The notes: a model not told the origin generated them from the letters alone. Positions 16,863 to 26,119 are shown, counted from the first letter of the stretch. The stretch: 64,000 bases of DNA from JACMLC01 sp963817025 (GCA_963817025.1 CAWFML010000004.1:1612001-1676000), one strand, 5' to 3'. Numbers and translations: made by a program.

Positions 16863-18521
16863 ATGAATGGAAGCTCTATAGTCTTCGCAGGTATTGCGCC
16901 GCATCCGCCGATTATGGTTCCGGAGGTCGGCGGCGGCGCAGCAGAGCAGGTGCGCGCTTCGATTGAAGCGATGCGCGAATTTACAGAGCGCATCATCGCC
17001 AGCCGCGCCGAAACAGTCGTCCTCATTTCGCCGCATGCTCCGCTTGAAGCGGGCGCTTTTGTCGCTTATCAGGAGGAGAAACTTTACGGCAGCTTTGCAA
17101 ACTTTCATGCGCCGGAGACAGTCGTCGAAGCCTCTCTCGATAAAGAGATGTTGTCGTCTATAGTTCGTGCGGCGGCTGGTCGCGGCTACGAAGTCGTCGG
17201 CGTCAAAGATTACGAATTGGATCATGGCACAGCCGTGCCGCTCTATTTTCTGCTACGAAATGGCTGGCATGGACAGGTGGTCGCGCTCGGCTACACTTTC
17301 CTTTCAAATGAAGACCATCTCAACTTTGGCTCCTGCGTCAGGGACGCGGCGGAAGAAAGCGGCAAATCCATCGCGGTTGTCGCAAGCGGCGATTTGAGCC
17401 ACAGGCTCAAGCCCGGCGCGCCCGCCGGTTACAACAGAGAAGCATACCTCTTTGACGATGAAATAGTCGGCGCGATTAAAGCAGGTGCGCCTGAACGAAT
17501 CATTAATATCGATCAGGAACTGAGAAGGTCGGCAGGCGAATGTGGTTATCGCTCGATGCTTGTGGCGCTGGGCGTAACAGAGGGCATGGCCCGTAGTTGC
17601 GAAGTTTTGAGTTATGAAGCGCCGTTCGGCGTTGGCTATATGGTGGCCCAACTCACGCACAACTCCGAGTCGGAAAGCGCAAGCGCTCAAAAAACAGTTG
17701 CGGAAACAGAGGAAGCTCGTGAGTCCAGGTATGGCGCAGACCTTCCTGCGCTGGCGCGTCTCGCGGTGGAAACATTTACGCTTGAAGGCACGTTAATCAA
17801 ACCTCTCGCTTCGATTTCAGTTCAACGCGCGGCCTGTTTCGTTTCCATCAAGACAGCGACGGGAGATTTACGTGGCTGCATCGGCACGATTGAACCCGTC
17901 AAGGATTCGCTGGCGGAAGAGGTGATTGCCAATGCCATCAACGCCGCCACACGCGATCCGCGTTTCCCTCCGGTCACTTCCTCTGAACTACCTGCCCTGC
18001 ATTATTCCGTAGATGTTTTATCACCACCTGAGCCTGCGAGCTATGAAGGGCTTGATGCGAAGAACTATGGAGTGATTGTTGAAGATGAGAGCGGCACACG
18101 CAGAGGATTGCTCTTGCCTGATATTGAAGGCGTAGAGACTGTGGGCCAGCAAATTGAAATCGCAGCCCGCAAGGCAGGCATCGTGCATGGCATGCCGCTC
18201 AAGCTCTCTCGTTTTCGTGTCGAACGCTTTTGCGAATCGGCGCAAGATAAAAACCAATCAAAACTTTTAAGGAGCAGACAAATGGCAAATGACGATCAAT
18301 TGAAATCTTCTCTGGATGATAGTTCGGCAGATGAAGGCTTAGAACCGGCGACTGCCCCGAATGCAGTGGATGAAGTTGCCAACGATGACCGCTCGCTCGA
18401 CATCGGCGAATCCGGGCAACACGCGCCCGGCGGTTATTACAACCAACAGAACGTGCTTGCCCCAGACCGCATAGACCTTGATGAATATACAAAGACAGGC
18501 GAGTCGGAAAAGGACAAATAA
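16863..18521 (+). CDS. MEMO1-AMMECR1 fusion (AmmeMemoRadiSam proteins B and A)
   Basis: 552 residues from ATG 16863 (SSIVFAGIAPHPP follows); an upstream in-frame GTG at 16788 would add 25 unmatched residues. Residues ~5-265 are a MEMO domain related to extradiol dioxygenases, with the histidine-bearing motifs ISPHAPLE, DHGTAVPLYFLL and ASGDLSHRL. Residues ~285-465 are an AMMECR1 domain with LRGCIGTI and DPRFPP. These two occur with a radical SAM enzyme in the AmmeMemoRadiSam system, whose chemistry is unknown; the radical SAM gene is not in the window. After residue ~465 comes an unusual acidic tail of ~85 residues that begins with what looks like a separate small gene (see 18282). Confidence 0.85.
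   Translation: MNGSSIVFAGIAPHPPIMVPEVGGGAAEQVRASIEAMREFTERIIASRAETVVLISPHAPLEAGAFVAYQEEKLYGSFANFHAPETVVEASLDKEMLSSIVRAAAGRGYEVVGVKDYELDHGTAVPLYFLLRNGWHGQVVALGYTFLSNEDHLNFGSCVRDAAEESGKSIAVVASGDLSHRLKPGAPAGYNREAYLFDDEIVGAIKAGAPERIINIDQELRRSAGECGYRSMLVALGVTEGMARSCEVLSYEAPFGVGYMVAQLTHNSESESASAQKTVAETEEARESRYGADLPALARLAVETFTLEGTLIKPLASISVQRAACFVSIKTATGDLRGCIGTIEPVKDSLAEEVIANAINAATRDPRFPPVTSSELPALHYSVDVLSPPEPASYEGLDAKNYGVIVEDESGTRRGLLLPDIEGVETVGQQIEIAARKAGIVHGMPLKLSRFRVERFCESAQDKNQSKLLRSRQMANDDQLKSSLDDSSADEGLEPATAPNAVDEVANDDRSLDIGESGQHAPGGYYNQQNVLAPDRIDLDEYTKTGESEKDK
18282..18521 (+). CDS. Possible separate 79-residue acidic protein nested in frame in the MEMO-AMMECR1 tail
   Basis: ATG 18282 is preceded by AAGGAG at an ideal distance, the best Shine-Dalgarno in the neighbourhood. 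It opens an acidic, disordered 79-residue peptide (start MANDDQLKSS, end KTGESEKDK) unlike the AMMECR1 domain before it. No stop separates it from the AMMECR1 frame. So it could be made both as a tail of the fusion and as a free protein, or the upstream stop has been lost. Function unknown. Confidence 0.5.
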   Translation: MANDDQLKSSLDDSSADEGLEPATAPNAVDEVANDDRSLDIGESGQHAPGGYYNQQNVLAPDRIDLDEYTKTGESEKDK

Positions 18522-18538
18522 GAATCAAGTGTAATAAA

Positions 18539-18573
18539 TAAAAAGCCGCTGCATACGCGAGAGTATGCAGCGG
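18539..18573 (-). terminator. Rho-independent terminator of gyrB
   Basis: Stem CCGCTGCATAC (18546-18556) with GTATGCAGCGG (18563-18573) around a 6-base loop, 11 perfect pairs. On the minus strand the stem is followed by CTTTTTATTTATT, the T-run needed for termination of gyrB, whose stop is ~105 bases upstream on that strand. On the plus strand no T-run follows. Confidence 0.8.
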
Positions 18574-18677
18574 TAAGATCCAACAGGAGGAAAGAACCTG
18601 CATTTTAAGCAACTACGCTCGGTGTGTCAAATCAACTCTTCCAGAATGGCACACTTGAGCCTACTCTTGTTTACAGG

Positions 18678-21143
18678 CTAAACATCCAGATTCTTCACAT
18701 CCAGCGCGTTGTCTTCTATAAAACGACGACGCGGTTCTACAGCATCGCCCATCAGAACTGTGAAAATTTGATCCGTCTCGACAGCATCATCCACCTTTAC
18801 CTGCAACAGAGTGCGTTTCTCCGGGTTCATAGTCGTTTCCCAGAGCTGCTCTGGATTCATTTCGCCCAAGCCTTTATAACGCTGGACGGTCAAATCCTTC
18901 TTCGCAGCCGCCAGCACGCGTTCGAGCAGGGCTTCGCGCGTCGGAATCTGCTCGCTTGAGCCGTTTTCCCCGACGACAAATGGTGCGGGCAAAGAATTTT
19001 CCAGCTTCATGTAAAATTCTACGGCTTTCTGAAACTCTACATAGCTGGCTAGATTCCAATCAATGCAGATGCTGACGCCTGACTCCCCAACGGTCTCAAT
19101 CTCCCATAAACCATGCTCTTCATCCACCGAAAGGTCTGTTTTATAGCCTTTTTTATCCAAAAAGCCTTCGATATATGCGATGTCTTCCTGGCTCTCAAAG
19201 ATACTGCGAAGCGTCGCACCCTCTTTGCGCAGCACGCCGTTCGTTCCGCCCAAAGCCTCTAGTAGGATGTTGAGAAGAGCGCTGTCACCGCCCAAGCGAC
19301 GCGCGGCCTTCTCGCAATACCGCTTGAACTCAACCATCTGCTCAAGCGTACGCGCCAGATCGCGCCCTTCTATCACGGATTGCGAATTGACGGACTTAAC
19401 TTTCAGGTCGCTCGTGGCCTGCCGCATCATGTAGCGCACCATAGACCTTTCATCCTTAATGTACTCTTCTTTGCGCCCGCGTTTTACTTTGAACAGTGGC
19501 GGCTGAGCGATATAGACATATCCGTTTTCAACCAACTGCGGGAGCTGCCTGTAAAAGAAGGTCAAGAGGAGTGTGCGGATATGCGAACCGTCAACATCGG
19601 CGTCGGTCATCAAAATAATTTTGTGATAGCGGAGTTTATTAACATCCATATCTTCTCCGATACCTGTGCCGAGAGCCGTAATTAGAGCCTTAATCTCTCC
19701 GTGACCGAGCATTTTGTCCACACGGGCTTTCTCCACGTTCAAGATTTTACCTTTTAACGGGAGTATCGCCTGATTCCGGCGGTCACGGCCCTGTTTGGCC
19801 GAACCTCCAGCAGAATCCCCTTCTACAATGTAAATCTCACAGAGTTGCGGGTCACGTTCCTGACAGTCTGCGAGTTTGCCGGGCAGCATGGTTGAGCCGA
19901 TAGCTCCTTTACGAACTATCTCACGAGCCTTACGTGCGGCCTCTCTGGCGCGAGCGGCATCCACTGCCTTGCCGACGATTTTCTTGGCGACCGTCGGGTT
20001 CTGCTCGAAAAATTCCGTCAGGCGTTCGTTCAGGAAGGATTCGACTGCCCCTTTGACATCCGAATTTAGCTTGCCCTTCGTCTGTCCCTCAAATTGCGGC
20101 TGCGGCAGTTTGACGGAAATCACTGCCACCAAGCCTTCGCGCACATCGTCGCCGCTGAGCGAGCCTTTGAAATTTTTGGCTAAGCCGGAAGACTGCGCGT
20201 AGGAATTGATCGTGCGCGTGAAGGCCGAGCGAAAGCCGGAAAGGTGCGTGCCGCCATCCACAGTATTGATGTTGTTGGCGAAGGAGTAGACCTTTTCGTC
20301 ATAGCCGTCATTGTATTGAATGGCAACCTCGATAGAGAGGGCATCCGCGACGCGCTCGAAATAGAGAGGTTTGTCGTGCAGAGTGCCTTTGTTCTTATTG
20401 AGATGCTTGACGAACTCTGCAATCCCGCCTTTGTAGTAAAATTCGTGCGAACGCTCGGTCTCTTCTCTCTCGTCCTTGATGGTGATGCGAATGCCTTTGT
20501 TGAGAAAAGCTTTTTCCCGCAAACGCTCGGACAGCTTATCGAAGCTGAACTCGGAGACATCAAAGATTTCGGCGTCAGGTTTAAAGGTGACTTTGGTGCC
20601 GCGCTTGCGAGTTTTCCCGGTTTGCTCAAGCTTGCTAACAGCAATCCCGCGCACATATTCCTGCTCATAAGTCTTCCCGTCTCTCCAGATTTCCAAACGA
20701 AGCAGCTCGGAAAGAAAGTTGACGCAAGAGACCCCCACGCCGTGCAAACCGCCTGAGACTTTATATGCGTTTGAATCAAACTTGCCCCCGGCATGAAGCT
20801 TGGTCATGACGACCTCGGCGGCGGATTTCTTTTCCTGCTTATGATAATCCACAGGGATGCCGCGCCCGTTGTCTATGACCGTGATCGAGTTGTCTAAATG
20901 AATGGCGACTTCGACCGTGTCGCAGTAACCGGCGAGGGCTTCGTCTATCGAATTGTCCACGACTTCGTAAACAAGATGGTGCAAACCCATATCGCCGGTC
21001 GAGCCGATGTACATGGCCGGACGCTTGCGCACTGCTTCGCGTCCTTCAAGGACTGTGATTGAACTCGAATCATAAGCGGCATTCTTTTTCTTTGATAAGG
21101 TTGACGTTGGTGTAGCCAAATCATTCTCCTCTTTGCTATCCAT
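18678..21143 (-). CDS. gyrB: DNA gyrase subunit B
   Basis: 821 residues. GHKL ATPase motifs: DNSIDEAL, DNGRGIP and GGLHGVG near residues 60-140. The TOPRIM region carries EGDSAGGSAKQGRDR and, later, the metal-binding DADVDGSHIRTLL (about residue 525). The C-terminal tail has KGLGEMNPEQLWETTM. Between TOPRIM and tail there is an insert of ~170 residues, as in the long (E. coli-like) gyrase B form. The subunit drives ATP-dependent negative supercoiling together with GyrA, which is not in the window. It is the last gene of the dnaA-dnaN-recF-gyrB run, 59 bases after recF. Confidence 0.97.
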   Translation of the reverse strand: MDSKEENDLATPTSTLSKKKNAAYDSSSITVLEGREAVRKRPAMYIGSTGDMGLHHLVYEVVDNSIDEALAGYCDTVEVAIHLDNSITVIDNGRGIPVDYHKQEKKSAAEVVMTKLHAGGKFDSNAYKVSGGLHGVGVSCVNFLSELLRLEIWRDGKTYEQEYVRGIAVSKLEQTGKTRKRGTKVTFKPDAEIFDVSEFSFDKLSERLREKAFLNKGIRITIKDEREETERSHEFYYKGGIAEFVKHLNKNKGTLHDKPLYFERVADALSIEVAIQYNDGYDEKVYSFANNINTVDGGTHLSGFRSAFTRTINSYAQSSGLAKNFKGSLSGDDVREGLVAVISVKLPQPQFEGQTKGKLNSDVKGAVESFLNERLTEFFEQNPTVAKKIVGKAVDAARAREAARKAREIVRKGAIGSTMLPGKLADCQERDPQLCEIYIVEGDSAGGSAKQGRDRRNQAILPLKGKILNVEKARVDKMLGHGEIKALITALGTGIGEDMDVNKLRYHKIILMTDADVDGSHIRTLLLTFFYRQLPQLVENGYVYIAQPPLFKVKRGRKEEYIKDERSMVRYMMRQATSDLKVKSVNSQSVIEGRDLARTLEQMVEFKRYCEKAARRLGGDSALLNILLEALGGTNGVLRKEGATLRSIFESQEDIAYIEGFLDKKGYKTDLSVDEEHGLWEIETVGESGVSICIDWNLASYVEFQKAVEFYMKLENSLPAPFVVGENGSSEQIPTREALLERVLAAAKKDLTVQRYKGLGEMNPEQLWETTMNPEKRTLLQVKVDDAVETDQIFTVLMGDAVEPRRRFIEDNALDVKNLDV

Positions 21144-21202
21144 TGTAAATATTTTTCTTAACTCAAAACGAAATGGATGCGCCTCAACGCAATGGTAAAA
21201 AC

Positions 21203-22351
21203 TTAGATGCTTTCCGCGACGCTGGCGACTGATTGAAGACCATTTTCCGCTCCATTATTTATCACCGTGCCGTCCCTGATGCGGTACACATTTGCCCTTG
21301 CCACAAACTGCTCAACCAGACTCTCTTTTGAGGTCGTAATGAAAGTTTGAGTGCGCCCCTCAAGGTATTCCAGCAAGTAGCTGATGCGCTTGCGATCAAG
21401 CTCTGCATCCACGTCGTCAATGAGGAAAAGTGGATACTCATTGTGCCACGAATAATACACGGAAATTGCCGCTAAGTCAAGTGTTATCAACGCGCTACGC
21501 TGCTGGCCGGAACTGCCGAAGGCGCGCATGTCGCGCCCGTCAAAGAGTATTTCCAGGTCATCTCTGTGTGGGCCAATGAGGGAATATCCGGCGGCGATTT
21601 CGGCCTGTAATCTGAACTGTAAACGCGAGGCAATGAGATTTTCGTAGTCACTCAAATCGCCCTTGCCTTCAAGCGACGAGACATAGCGGATAGTGATGTC
21701 TTCACGCTCGAACAGGCGATGCACAAGATTGCTGTTTAGTCTCTCGACGTAATCAACACGAGCGCGATGAATGGCGGCGCTCAAATGCGTGAGTTGCTCG
21801 TTCCACGGAGCAATAATTTCGCCTATCCGCTCGATGCTCATCTCCGATTCCGAGGCATCTTGCAGGAGACGATTTTTCTGCTTGATGACGCGATTGTAAT
21901 CGGCCAGAGTTTGCACATAAGCCGGATGCAGCGAGACCACGCCTTTGTCTATAAACTTGCGGCGCGCTTCCGGCATACCGCGCACGACTTCGAGTTCATC
22001 CGCTGTGAAAGCTACTGTGTGAAGTTGGCCCAGATAGCGCGCGATAGTCTCTCGCTTGCCATTGACGAGGATGGATTTTGTATTTCCCTGAAGCGTGATT
22101 TGCAGGTCGCGCCTGATCTCTTCGCTTTGAGCGACACGCCCGCGCACGACGGCTAAATCTTCATCAAACCGGATCGTTTCCTGAAGCCTTTGAGCGCGAA
22201 AAGATTTTGTTGTTGCGAGAAGATAGATTGCTTCGAGCCAATTGGTTTTTCCCTGAGCGTTGTCGCCGTAGATGATATTGAGACCATTGCCCCAAGAGAC
22301 TTTGCCGCTCAGATTCCTGAAATTGTGAGCTTCAATGGATTCGAGCAGCAT
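21203..22351 (-). CDS. recF: DNA replication and repair protein RecF
   Basis: 382 residues, typical size. SMC-like ATPase with Walker A YGDNAQGKTNWLEA (about residue 30), the ABC signature FGSSGQQRSALI (about 280) and Walker B PLFLIDDVDAELD (about 305). It helps load RecA on gapped DNA with RecO and RecR. The start MLLESIEAHNFRNL is the standard RecF N-terminus. It lies between dnaN and gyrB, the usual position. Confidence 0.95.
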   Translation of the reverse strand: MLLESIEAHNFRNLSGKVSWGNGLNIIYGDNAQGKTNWLEAIYLLATTKSFRAQRLQETIRFDEDLAVVRGRVAQSEEIRRDLQITLQGNTKSILVNGKRETIARYLGQLHTVAFTADELEVVRGMPEARRKFIDKGVVSLHPAYVQTLADYNRVIKQKNRLLQDASESEMSIERIGEIIAPWNEQLTHLSAAIHRARVDYVERLNSNLVHRLFEREDITIRYVSSLEGKGDLSDYENLIASRLQFRLQAEIAAGYSLIGPHRDDLEILFDGRDMRAFGSSGQQRSALITLDLAAISVYYSWHNEYPLFLIDDVDAELDRKRISYLLEYLEGRTQTFITTSKESLVEQFVARANVYRIRDGTVINNGAENGLQSVASVAESI

Positions 22352-22460
22352 GAAGCGATTTTAACACACTTCTGCCATGCTGACATCGTTATGAACGCCA
22401 ACTATTGACTGCCGACAGATAGTGTGGAATTTAAGAGTTAAGCTCGCTTGGTTGCTTGAA

Positions 22461-23579
22461 TCAAATGCGCATCGGCATCACGATGTACTTGTAGTCATAT
22501 TCGCTCTCGACAGCCGGGCGCAGTTGGGCCTGCGAGTTCCCGTCTTTGAACTCGAAAGCGACCTGCCCTTCGCCGAGGACGTTCAGGAAATCCTGTAGAT
22601 ACTGTGCATTGAATCCTATCTCTGTGTCATCGCCGCTATACTCGGCTGCCATCGTCTCGCCGGCTTCACCCTCTTCCGCATTCTGCGAGGTGATTTGGAG
22701 TTGGTTCGGAGTCAGATGGAAGCGAATAGCGTGCGAGCGGTCATCTGCCATCAGAGCCACGCGGCGGACTGCCTGATTGAGCGAGACCGTATCGAAGACG
22801 ACGGATTTGTCGTTGCCCTTCGGTATCACCATTTCGTAGTTTGGGAACTGCCCCGAAAGCCTTCTGGAAATCAAAAGTCTGGGGCCGACTTCAAAGTAGA
22901 TGTGGTTGTCGTCTGCGCCCAAACTTATCTCTCCCTCGAATCCAGCCGTTAATTTGGTCAGCTCTGCCAGCGTCTTACGGGGTATAAGGGCGTCCAGCGC
23001 TTCGCCAGACGCGTTTTTTCCCAAATCCCGACGCTCGATATAGGCTAAGCGGTGTCCGTCGGTTGTAACCATCTTTGCGCCCGATTTGTCGAGCATGAAT
23101 TTCGCGCCCGAAAGCTGGTAGCGGGATTCCTCCTGTGTGATGGCAAAAATCGTGCGGTCTATGAGAGATTTGAAGATGTCCGCAGGAAGTTTCGTCGGCG
23201 CGGATTTGAAACTCGGAACCTCAGGAAACTGCTCGCGCGGAACGCCCGGCACGCGCGAGCGGAAATTTTGACACTTGACGGAAACCCAGTCATTCTCTTC
23301 CTTCTTGAAATTTACAGTCGCGGCGTCCGGCAGCAGCCGTGCGATGTCGAAAAGCTTACGCGCCTGAACGCAGATCGAGCCGGGGACTTTTATCTCCTCT
23401 GCCTCCGTCTCGCAGCGAATGGTCACGTCAAGGTCTGTGCCGATGATGCGTATCGTGTTCTCGCCAACCGACTCGATGAGGATATTTGAAAGCACCGGAA
23501 TCGTATTCTTCTTTTCGACGATGCCCTGTACGAATCCAAGCTCTTTCTGTAGAGCATTCTTGCCAATGCTGAATTCCAT
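22461..23579 (-). CDS. dnaN: DNA polymerase III beta sliding clamp
   Basis: 372 residues, three clamp domains. The N-terminus MEFSIGKNALQKEL and the C-terminus DYKYIVMPMRI are the family ends. The motif VTTDGHRLAYIE (about residue 175) marks the hydrophobic pocket where polymerase and other partners bind. ATG 23577-23579 is preceded on the minus strand by AAGGAG. It is separated from dnaA by the origin; a dnaA-dnaN split by ~380 bases is unusual for bacteria where the two form one operon, so dnaN probably has its own promoter within or beside the origin. Confidence 0.96.
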   Translation of the reverse strand: MEFSIGKNALQKELGFVQGIVEKKNTIPVLSNILIESVGENTIRIIGTDLDVTIRCETEAEEIKVPGSICVQARKLFDIARLLPDAATVNFKKEENDWVSVKCQNFRSRVPGVPREQFPEVPSFKSAPTKLPADIFKSLIDRTIFAITQEESRYQLSGAKFMLDKSGAKMVTTDGHRLAYIERRDLGKNASGEALDALIPRKTLAELTKLTAGFEGEISLGADDNHIYFEVGPRLLISRRLSGQFPNYEMVIPKGNDKSVVFDTVSLNQAVRRVALMADDRSHAIRFHLTPNQLQITSQNAEEGEAGETMAAEYSGDDTEIGFNAQYLQDFLNVLGEGQVAFEFKDGNSQAQLRPAVESEYDYKYIVMPMRI

Positions 23580-23655
23580 TTATGAACTCCTTAAGGATTG
23601 ATAATAGCCTTCGCTTTTTGCTTCTGAAATACCGTTTTCTATCCTGTCGCCTTTT

Positions 23656-23691
23656 CCTATTATTACTATTTAAATAACTTATATATATATC
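23656..23691. other. DNA unwinding element, A+T-rich
   Basis: About 36 bases almost without G or C (ATTATTACTATTTAAATAAC then ATATATATAT). It borders the TAG trios, where strand opening is expected. A+T this rich is not seen elsewhere near the boxes. Confidence 0.75.
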
Positions 23692-23706
23692 TAGTAGTAG
23701 TAGTAG
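23692..23706. other. DnaA-trio array
   Basis: Five perfect tandem TAG triplets. The known DnaA-trio is 3'-(G/A)AT-5', which reads TA(G/A) in the 5'-3' direction toward the DnaA boxes. Orientation and place between unwinding element and first box match the model in which a DnaA filament leaves the boxes and binds single-stranded trios. Confidence 0.8.
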
Positions 23707-23710
23707 GGCC

Positions 23711-23939
23711 TGTGGAAATGTGGAAAAGTCACTTTATTGTTGACACCAAAGGAATTGTTTTCCACAGCCCCTGTGGAAAACACTGTGGAAATCTTTTGCC
23801 TTCTGTGGAAAACCCTCTGTTTGACAAAGTTTTCCACATTTCCACAGGCCCCTTTTTCACCTACCCTGTGGAAATGTGGAAAACTCAGAGTCAAATTATT
23901 ATAAGCAAAAGACTTAACCGAAAACAGTACTGTGGAAAA
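23711..23939. promoter_or_regulatory. Cluster of eleven DnaA-box-like nonamers
   Basis: TGTGGAAAA or TGTGGAAAT (or complement) starts at 23711, 23719, 23758, 23772, 23784, 23804, 23830, 23838, 23867, 23875 and 23931. They match TTATCCACA except that the third base is T, giving TTTTCCACA/ATTTCCACA. Three pairs are fused, sharing one base (23711/23719, 23830/23838, 23867/23875). Both orientations occur. The array is also the dnaA 3' end region and may affect dnaN expression. Confidence 0.85.
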
Positions 23940-23962
23940 CTTTTAAGGCAAAATCTCTGTAA

Positions 23963-25429
23963 CTACTTGCAAAGATTATCCATAAGGTCACTGACGACCC
24001 TGTGGAAATTTTGGTCGTTCAAAACCAGCCCTTCAATCTTCTCTACAGAGTGGATAACAGTCGTGTGATGCTTGCCGCCAAACTCGCGTCCGATCTCCGG
24101 AAAGCTATTCTTCGTCAGACGCTTGCACAGGTACATTGCGACCTGTCGCGGGACTGCAATCTGCCGCGCATTATTCTTTGATTTCAGCTCGTCAACGCGC
24201 AGCCTGTAATGCGCCGCGACCGTCTGCTGAATCTGCTCGATGGTGATTCCGGCGGGCTGGTCATCTTCAGCTATGTTGCGTATAGCATCCTGCGCCAGCA
24301 TCTTCGAAATCGGCAGGCCGCGCAGAGACGAAATCGCCACCAGCCGCACCAGCGAGCCTTCAAGCTCGCGTATATTACTTTTGACTTTGCTGGCGATGAA
24401 GAAGGCCACGTCATCCGGCAATATCACGCCATCCAGATCGGCTTTGCGTTTGAGAATCGCCACCTTCGTTTCCAGATCGGGCGGCTCCATATCCGCTATC
24501 AGTCCCCACTCGAAACGCGAGTGAAGTCTCTCTTCGAGCGTTGGAATCTCGCGCGGCGGGCAGTCGGATGAAATCACGATCTGCTTCTGCCCGTCATAAA
24601 GAGCATTAAAAGTATGGAAAAACTCTTCCTGCGTGCGTTCCTTGCCAGCCATGAACTGTATATCGTCCATCAGCAGCACATCTATCGAGCGATATTTCTC
24701 CCTGAAAGTCTGCGTTTTGTCATAACGAATGGCATTAATCAGCTCATTCATAAACTTCTCGGCTGAGATATAAGAGAGCCGCAAATGGCGATTGCGCTCC
24801 TTGATGTCATGACCGGCAGCATGCATCAAGTGCGTTTTGCCAAGTCCCACACCCCCGTAAATATATAGTGGATTGTAGGTTTTGCCGGGAGCCTCCGCGA
24901 CCGCCTGCGAGGCTGCATGGGCAAACTGGTTACAGGAGCCGACCACAAAGGTCTGGAACGTATATTTAGGATTGAGCGAAAGTTCAATCGGCTCTATATC
25001 AACAAAAGTGGTCGCACCCGGAGTCAGTCCATCGGATTCGGCAGCTTCCAAAAGCGTAAAAAGACTGGATTTTTTACTTTTTCCATTGCCCGAAACGCCA
25101 GCCGGGGCGAGATACGAATCCGCCTCGTCATCATCCTCGTCGGCAAGCTTTTGTAAAGACTCTATCTCGACATCCTCTACAGTCCAATCAACATGATACT
25201 CAGCCAGATTGAGTTCCTGCAAAGATGCACCGAGCACCTCTGAATAGTTTGTGCTAACCCAATCCTTTACCACTTGATTGGGAACACGCAGATGCAGTAT
25301 CTGCTCCGAATCATCACAGCCCTCAAACTGTATCGGACGAAACCACGTTTCAAAGCTCTGGCGGTTCAGCCGTTTTTCGACCGCGCCAAGTATATTGTTC
25401 CAGAGGCTGCTCTGTATTACGGTGCTCAT
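23963..25429 (-). CDS. dnaA: Chromosomal replication initiator DnaA
   Basis: 488 residues. N-terminal helicase-interacting domain (WNNILGAVEKRLNRQSFETWF), a variable linker (~90-140), AAA+ domain with Walker A GGVGLGKTHLMHAAG (about 193) and Walker B VLLMDDIQF (about 257), and C-terminal DNA-binding domain with the signature FGGKHHTTVIHSVEKI (about 450). The position that is Asp in E. coli (DHTTV) is His here. DnaA binds the boxes on both sides of its gene and opens the origin. Start ATG 25427-25429. Box clusters downstream (23711-23939) and upstream (25605-25638) suggest autoregulation and a two-part origin. Confidence 0.97.
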   Translation of the reverse strand: MSTVIQSSLWNNILGAVEKRLNRQSFETWFRPIQFEGCDDSEQILHLRVPNQVVKDWVSTNYSEVLGASLQELNLAEYHVDWTVEDVEIESLQKLADEDDDEADSYLAPAGVSGNGKSKKSSLFTLLEAAESDGLTPGATTFVDIEPIELSLNPKYTFQTFVVGSCNQFAHAASQAVAEAPGKTYNPLYIYGGVGLGKTHLMHAAGHDIKERNRHLRLSYISAEKFMNELINAIRYDKTQTFREKYRSIDVLLMDDIQFMAGKERTQEEFFHTFNALYDGQKQIVISSDCPPREIPTLEERLHSRFEWGLIADMEPPDLETKVAILKRKADLDGVILPDDVAFFIASKVKSNIRELEGSLVRLVAISSLRGLPISKMLAQDAIRNIAEDDQPAGITIEQIQQTVAAHYRLRVDELKSKNNARQIAVPRQVAMYLCKRLTKNSFPEIGREFGGKHHTTVIHSVEKIEGLVLNDQNFHRVVSDLMDNLCK

Positions 25430-25604
25430 AGTGTTGTCCGTCCTATCTTATCCCGGAAAATCGTGATTTTCACCGTGGACGAAAGAATGTCACGAATTGA
25501 TACGAAATCTAACGTTTTACTACTCAAGCTCTTCTTTGACTAATCCAGCGGAAGCTATTGAAAACGCACGAACTTGGTCTGAATTCAAAGCTTCAATTAA
25601 GAGT

Positions 25605-25638
25605 TTTCCACAGGCTTTTCCACAGGGTTGTGGAAAAC
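25605..25638. promoter_or_regulatory. Second DnaA-box cluster, upstream of dnaA
   Basis: TTTTCCACA at 25605-25613 and 25617-25625 and TGTGGAAAA at 25630-25638, 12-13 bases apart. It lies ~175 bases upstream of the dnaA start codon, fitting autoregulation by DnaA or a second origin sub-site. Confidence 0.75.
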
Positions 25639-26090
25639 TTCCTGAGACTTAAAGTATTGCTTTAAGTATTTATTTATCAATTACTTACAAGAATATTTCG
25701 GGTCTGAAACGGGGCGGAGAGTAACATAATAGGGATTCATTAGCAAGAGAAATCCACAGGCTTTAAAAATTATTTTTGTCTTGCGAAAATTGCCTTCCCG
25801 CAGAATTTTTGTTTTAGCCTGATTTTGGCCGGAATAGATGTATAGAACGGTTTTAGAACACTTATTTTAACCAAATCTTTTTACGGTAAACGCGTCACAT
25901 CCACCTGATATTTGATCCGGTGTTGTGTATTTTGTTCACCTGTACAGCAGAAACAGATTGCGTCACAAAGAGTCGTGCGCCGGTCTGGTTTTCCCGGCGC
26001 TGCCTTGATGGAATAGTTGAACCATCATGAGAAGGTAGATTTTCTGTCACTCAAAAATTCGTTGAAAGAGCTGAATTATGCTCCGCTTTC

Positions 26091-26119
26091 TTGACAGAAA
26101 CCGCTCGCGCAGTTAGTCT
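26091..26119 (+). promoter_or_regulatory. Possible rpmH promoter
   Basis: A perfect -35 TTGACA (26091-26096) with a 17-base spacer to TAGTCT (26114-26119), a weak -10. It ends 33 bases before the rpmH ATG. It is the only consensus -35 seen near this operon's first gene. Confidence 0.4.

Larger units (their letters stand above)
23580..23962. other. oriC: Replication origin oriC (dnaN-dnaA spacer)
   Basis: 383 bases without a gene. Going from dnaN to dnaA: an A+T-rich stretch with TTTAAATAACTTATATATAT (23656-23690), five TAG triplets in a row (23692-23706), GGCC, and then eleven DnaA-box-like nonamers to 23939. Read on the other strand this is box, G/C spacer, CTA repeats, A+T-rich element, the order of the basal unwinding system described for Bacillus subtilis. 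Position between dnaN and dnaA, divergence of genes from here and box density make the call strong. Confidence 0.9.
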
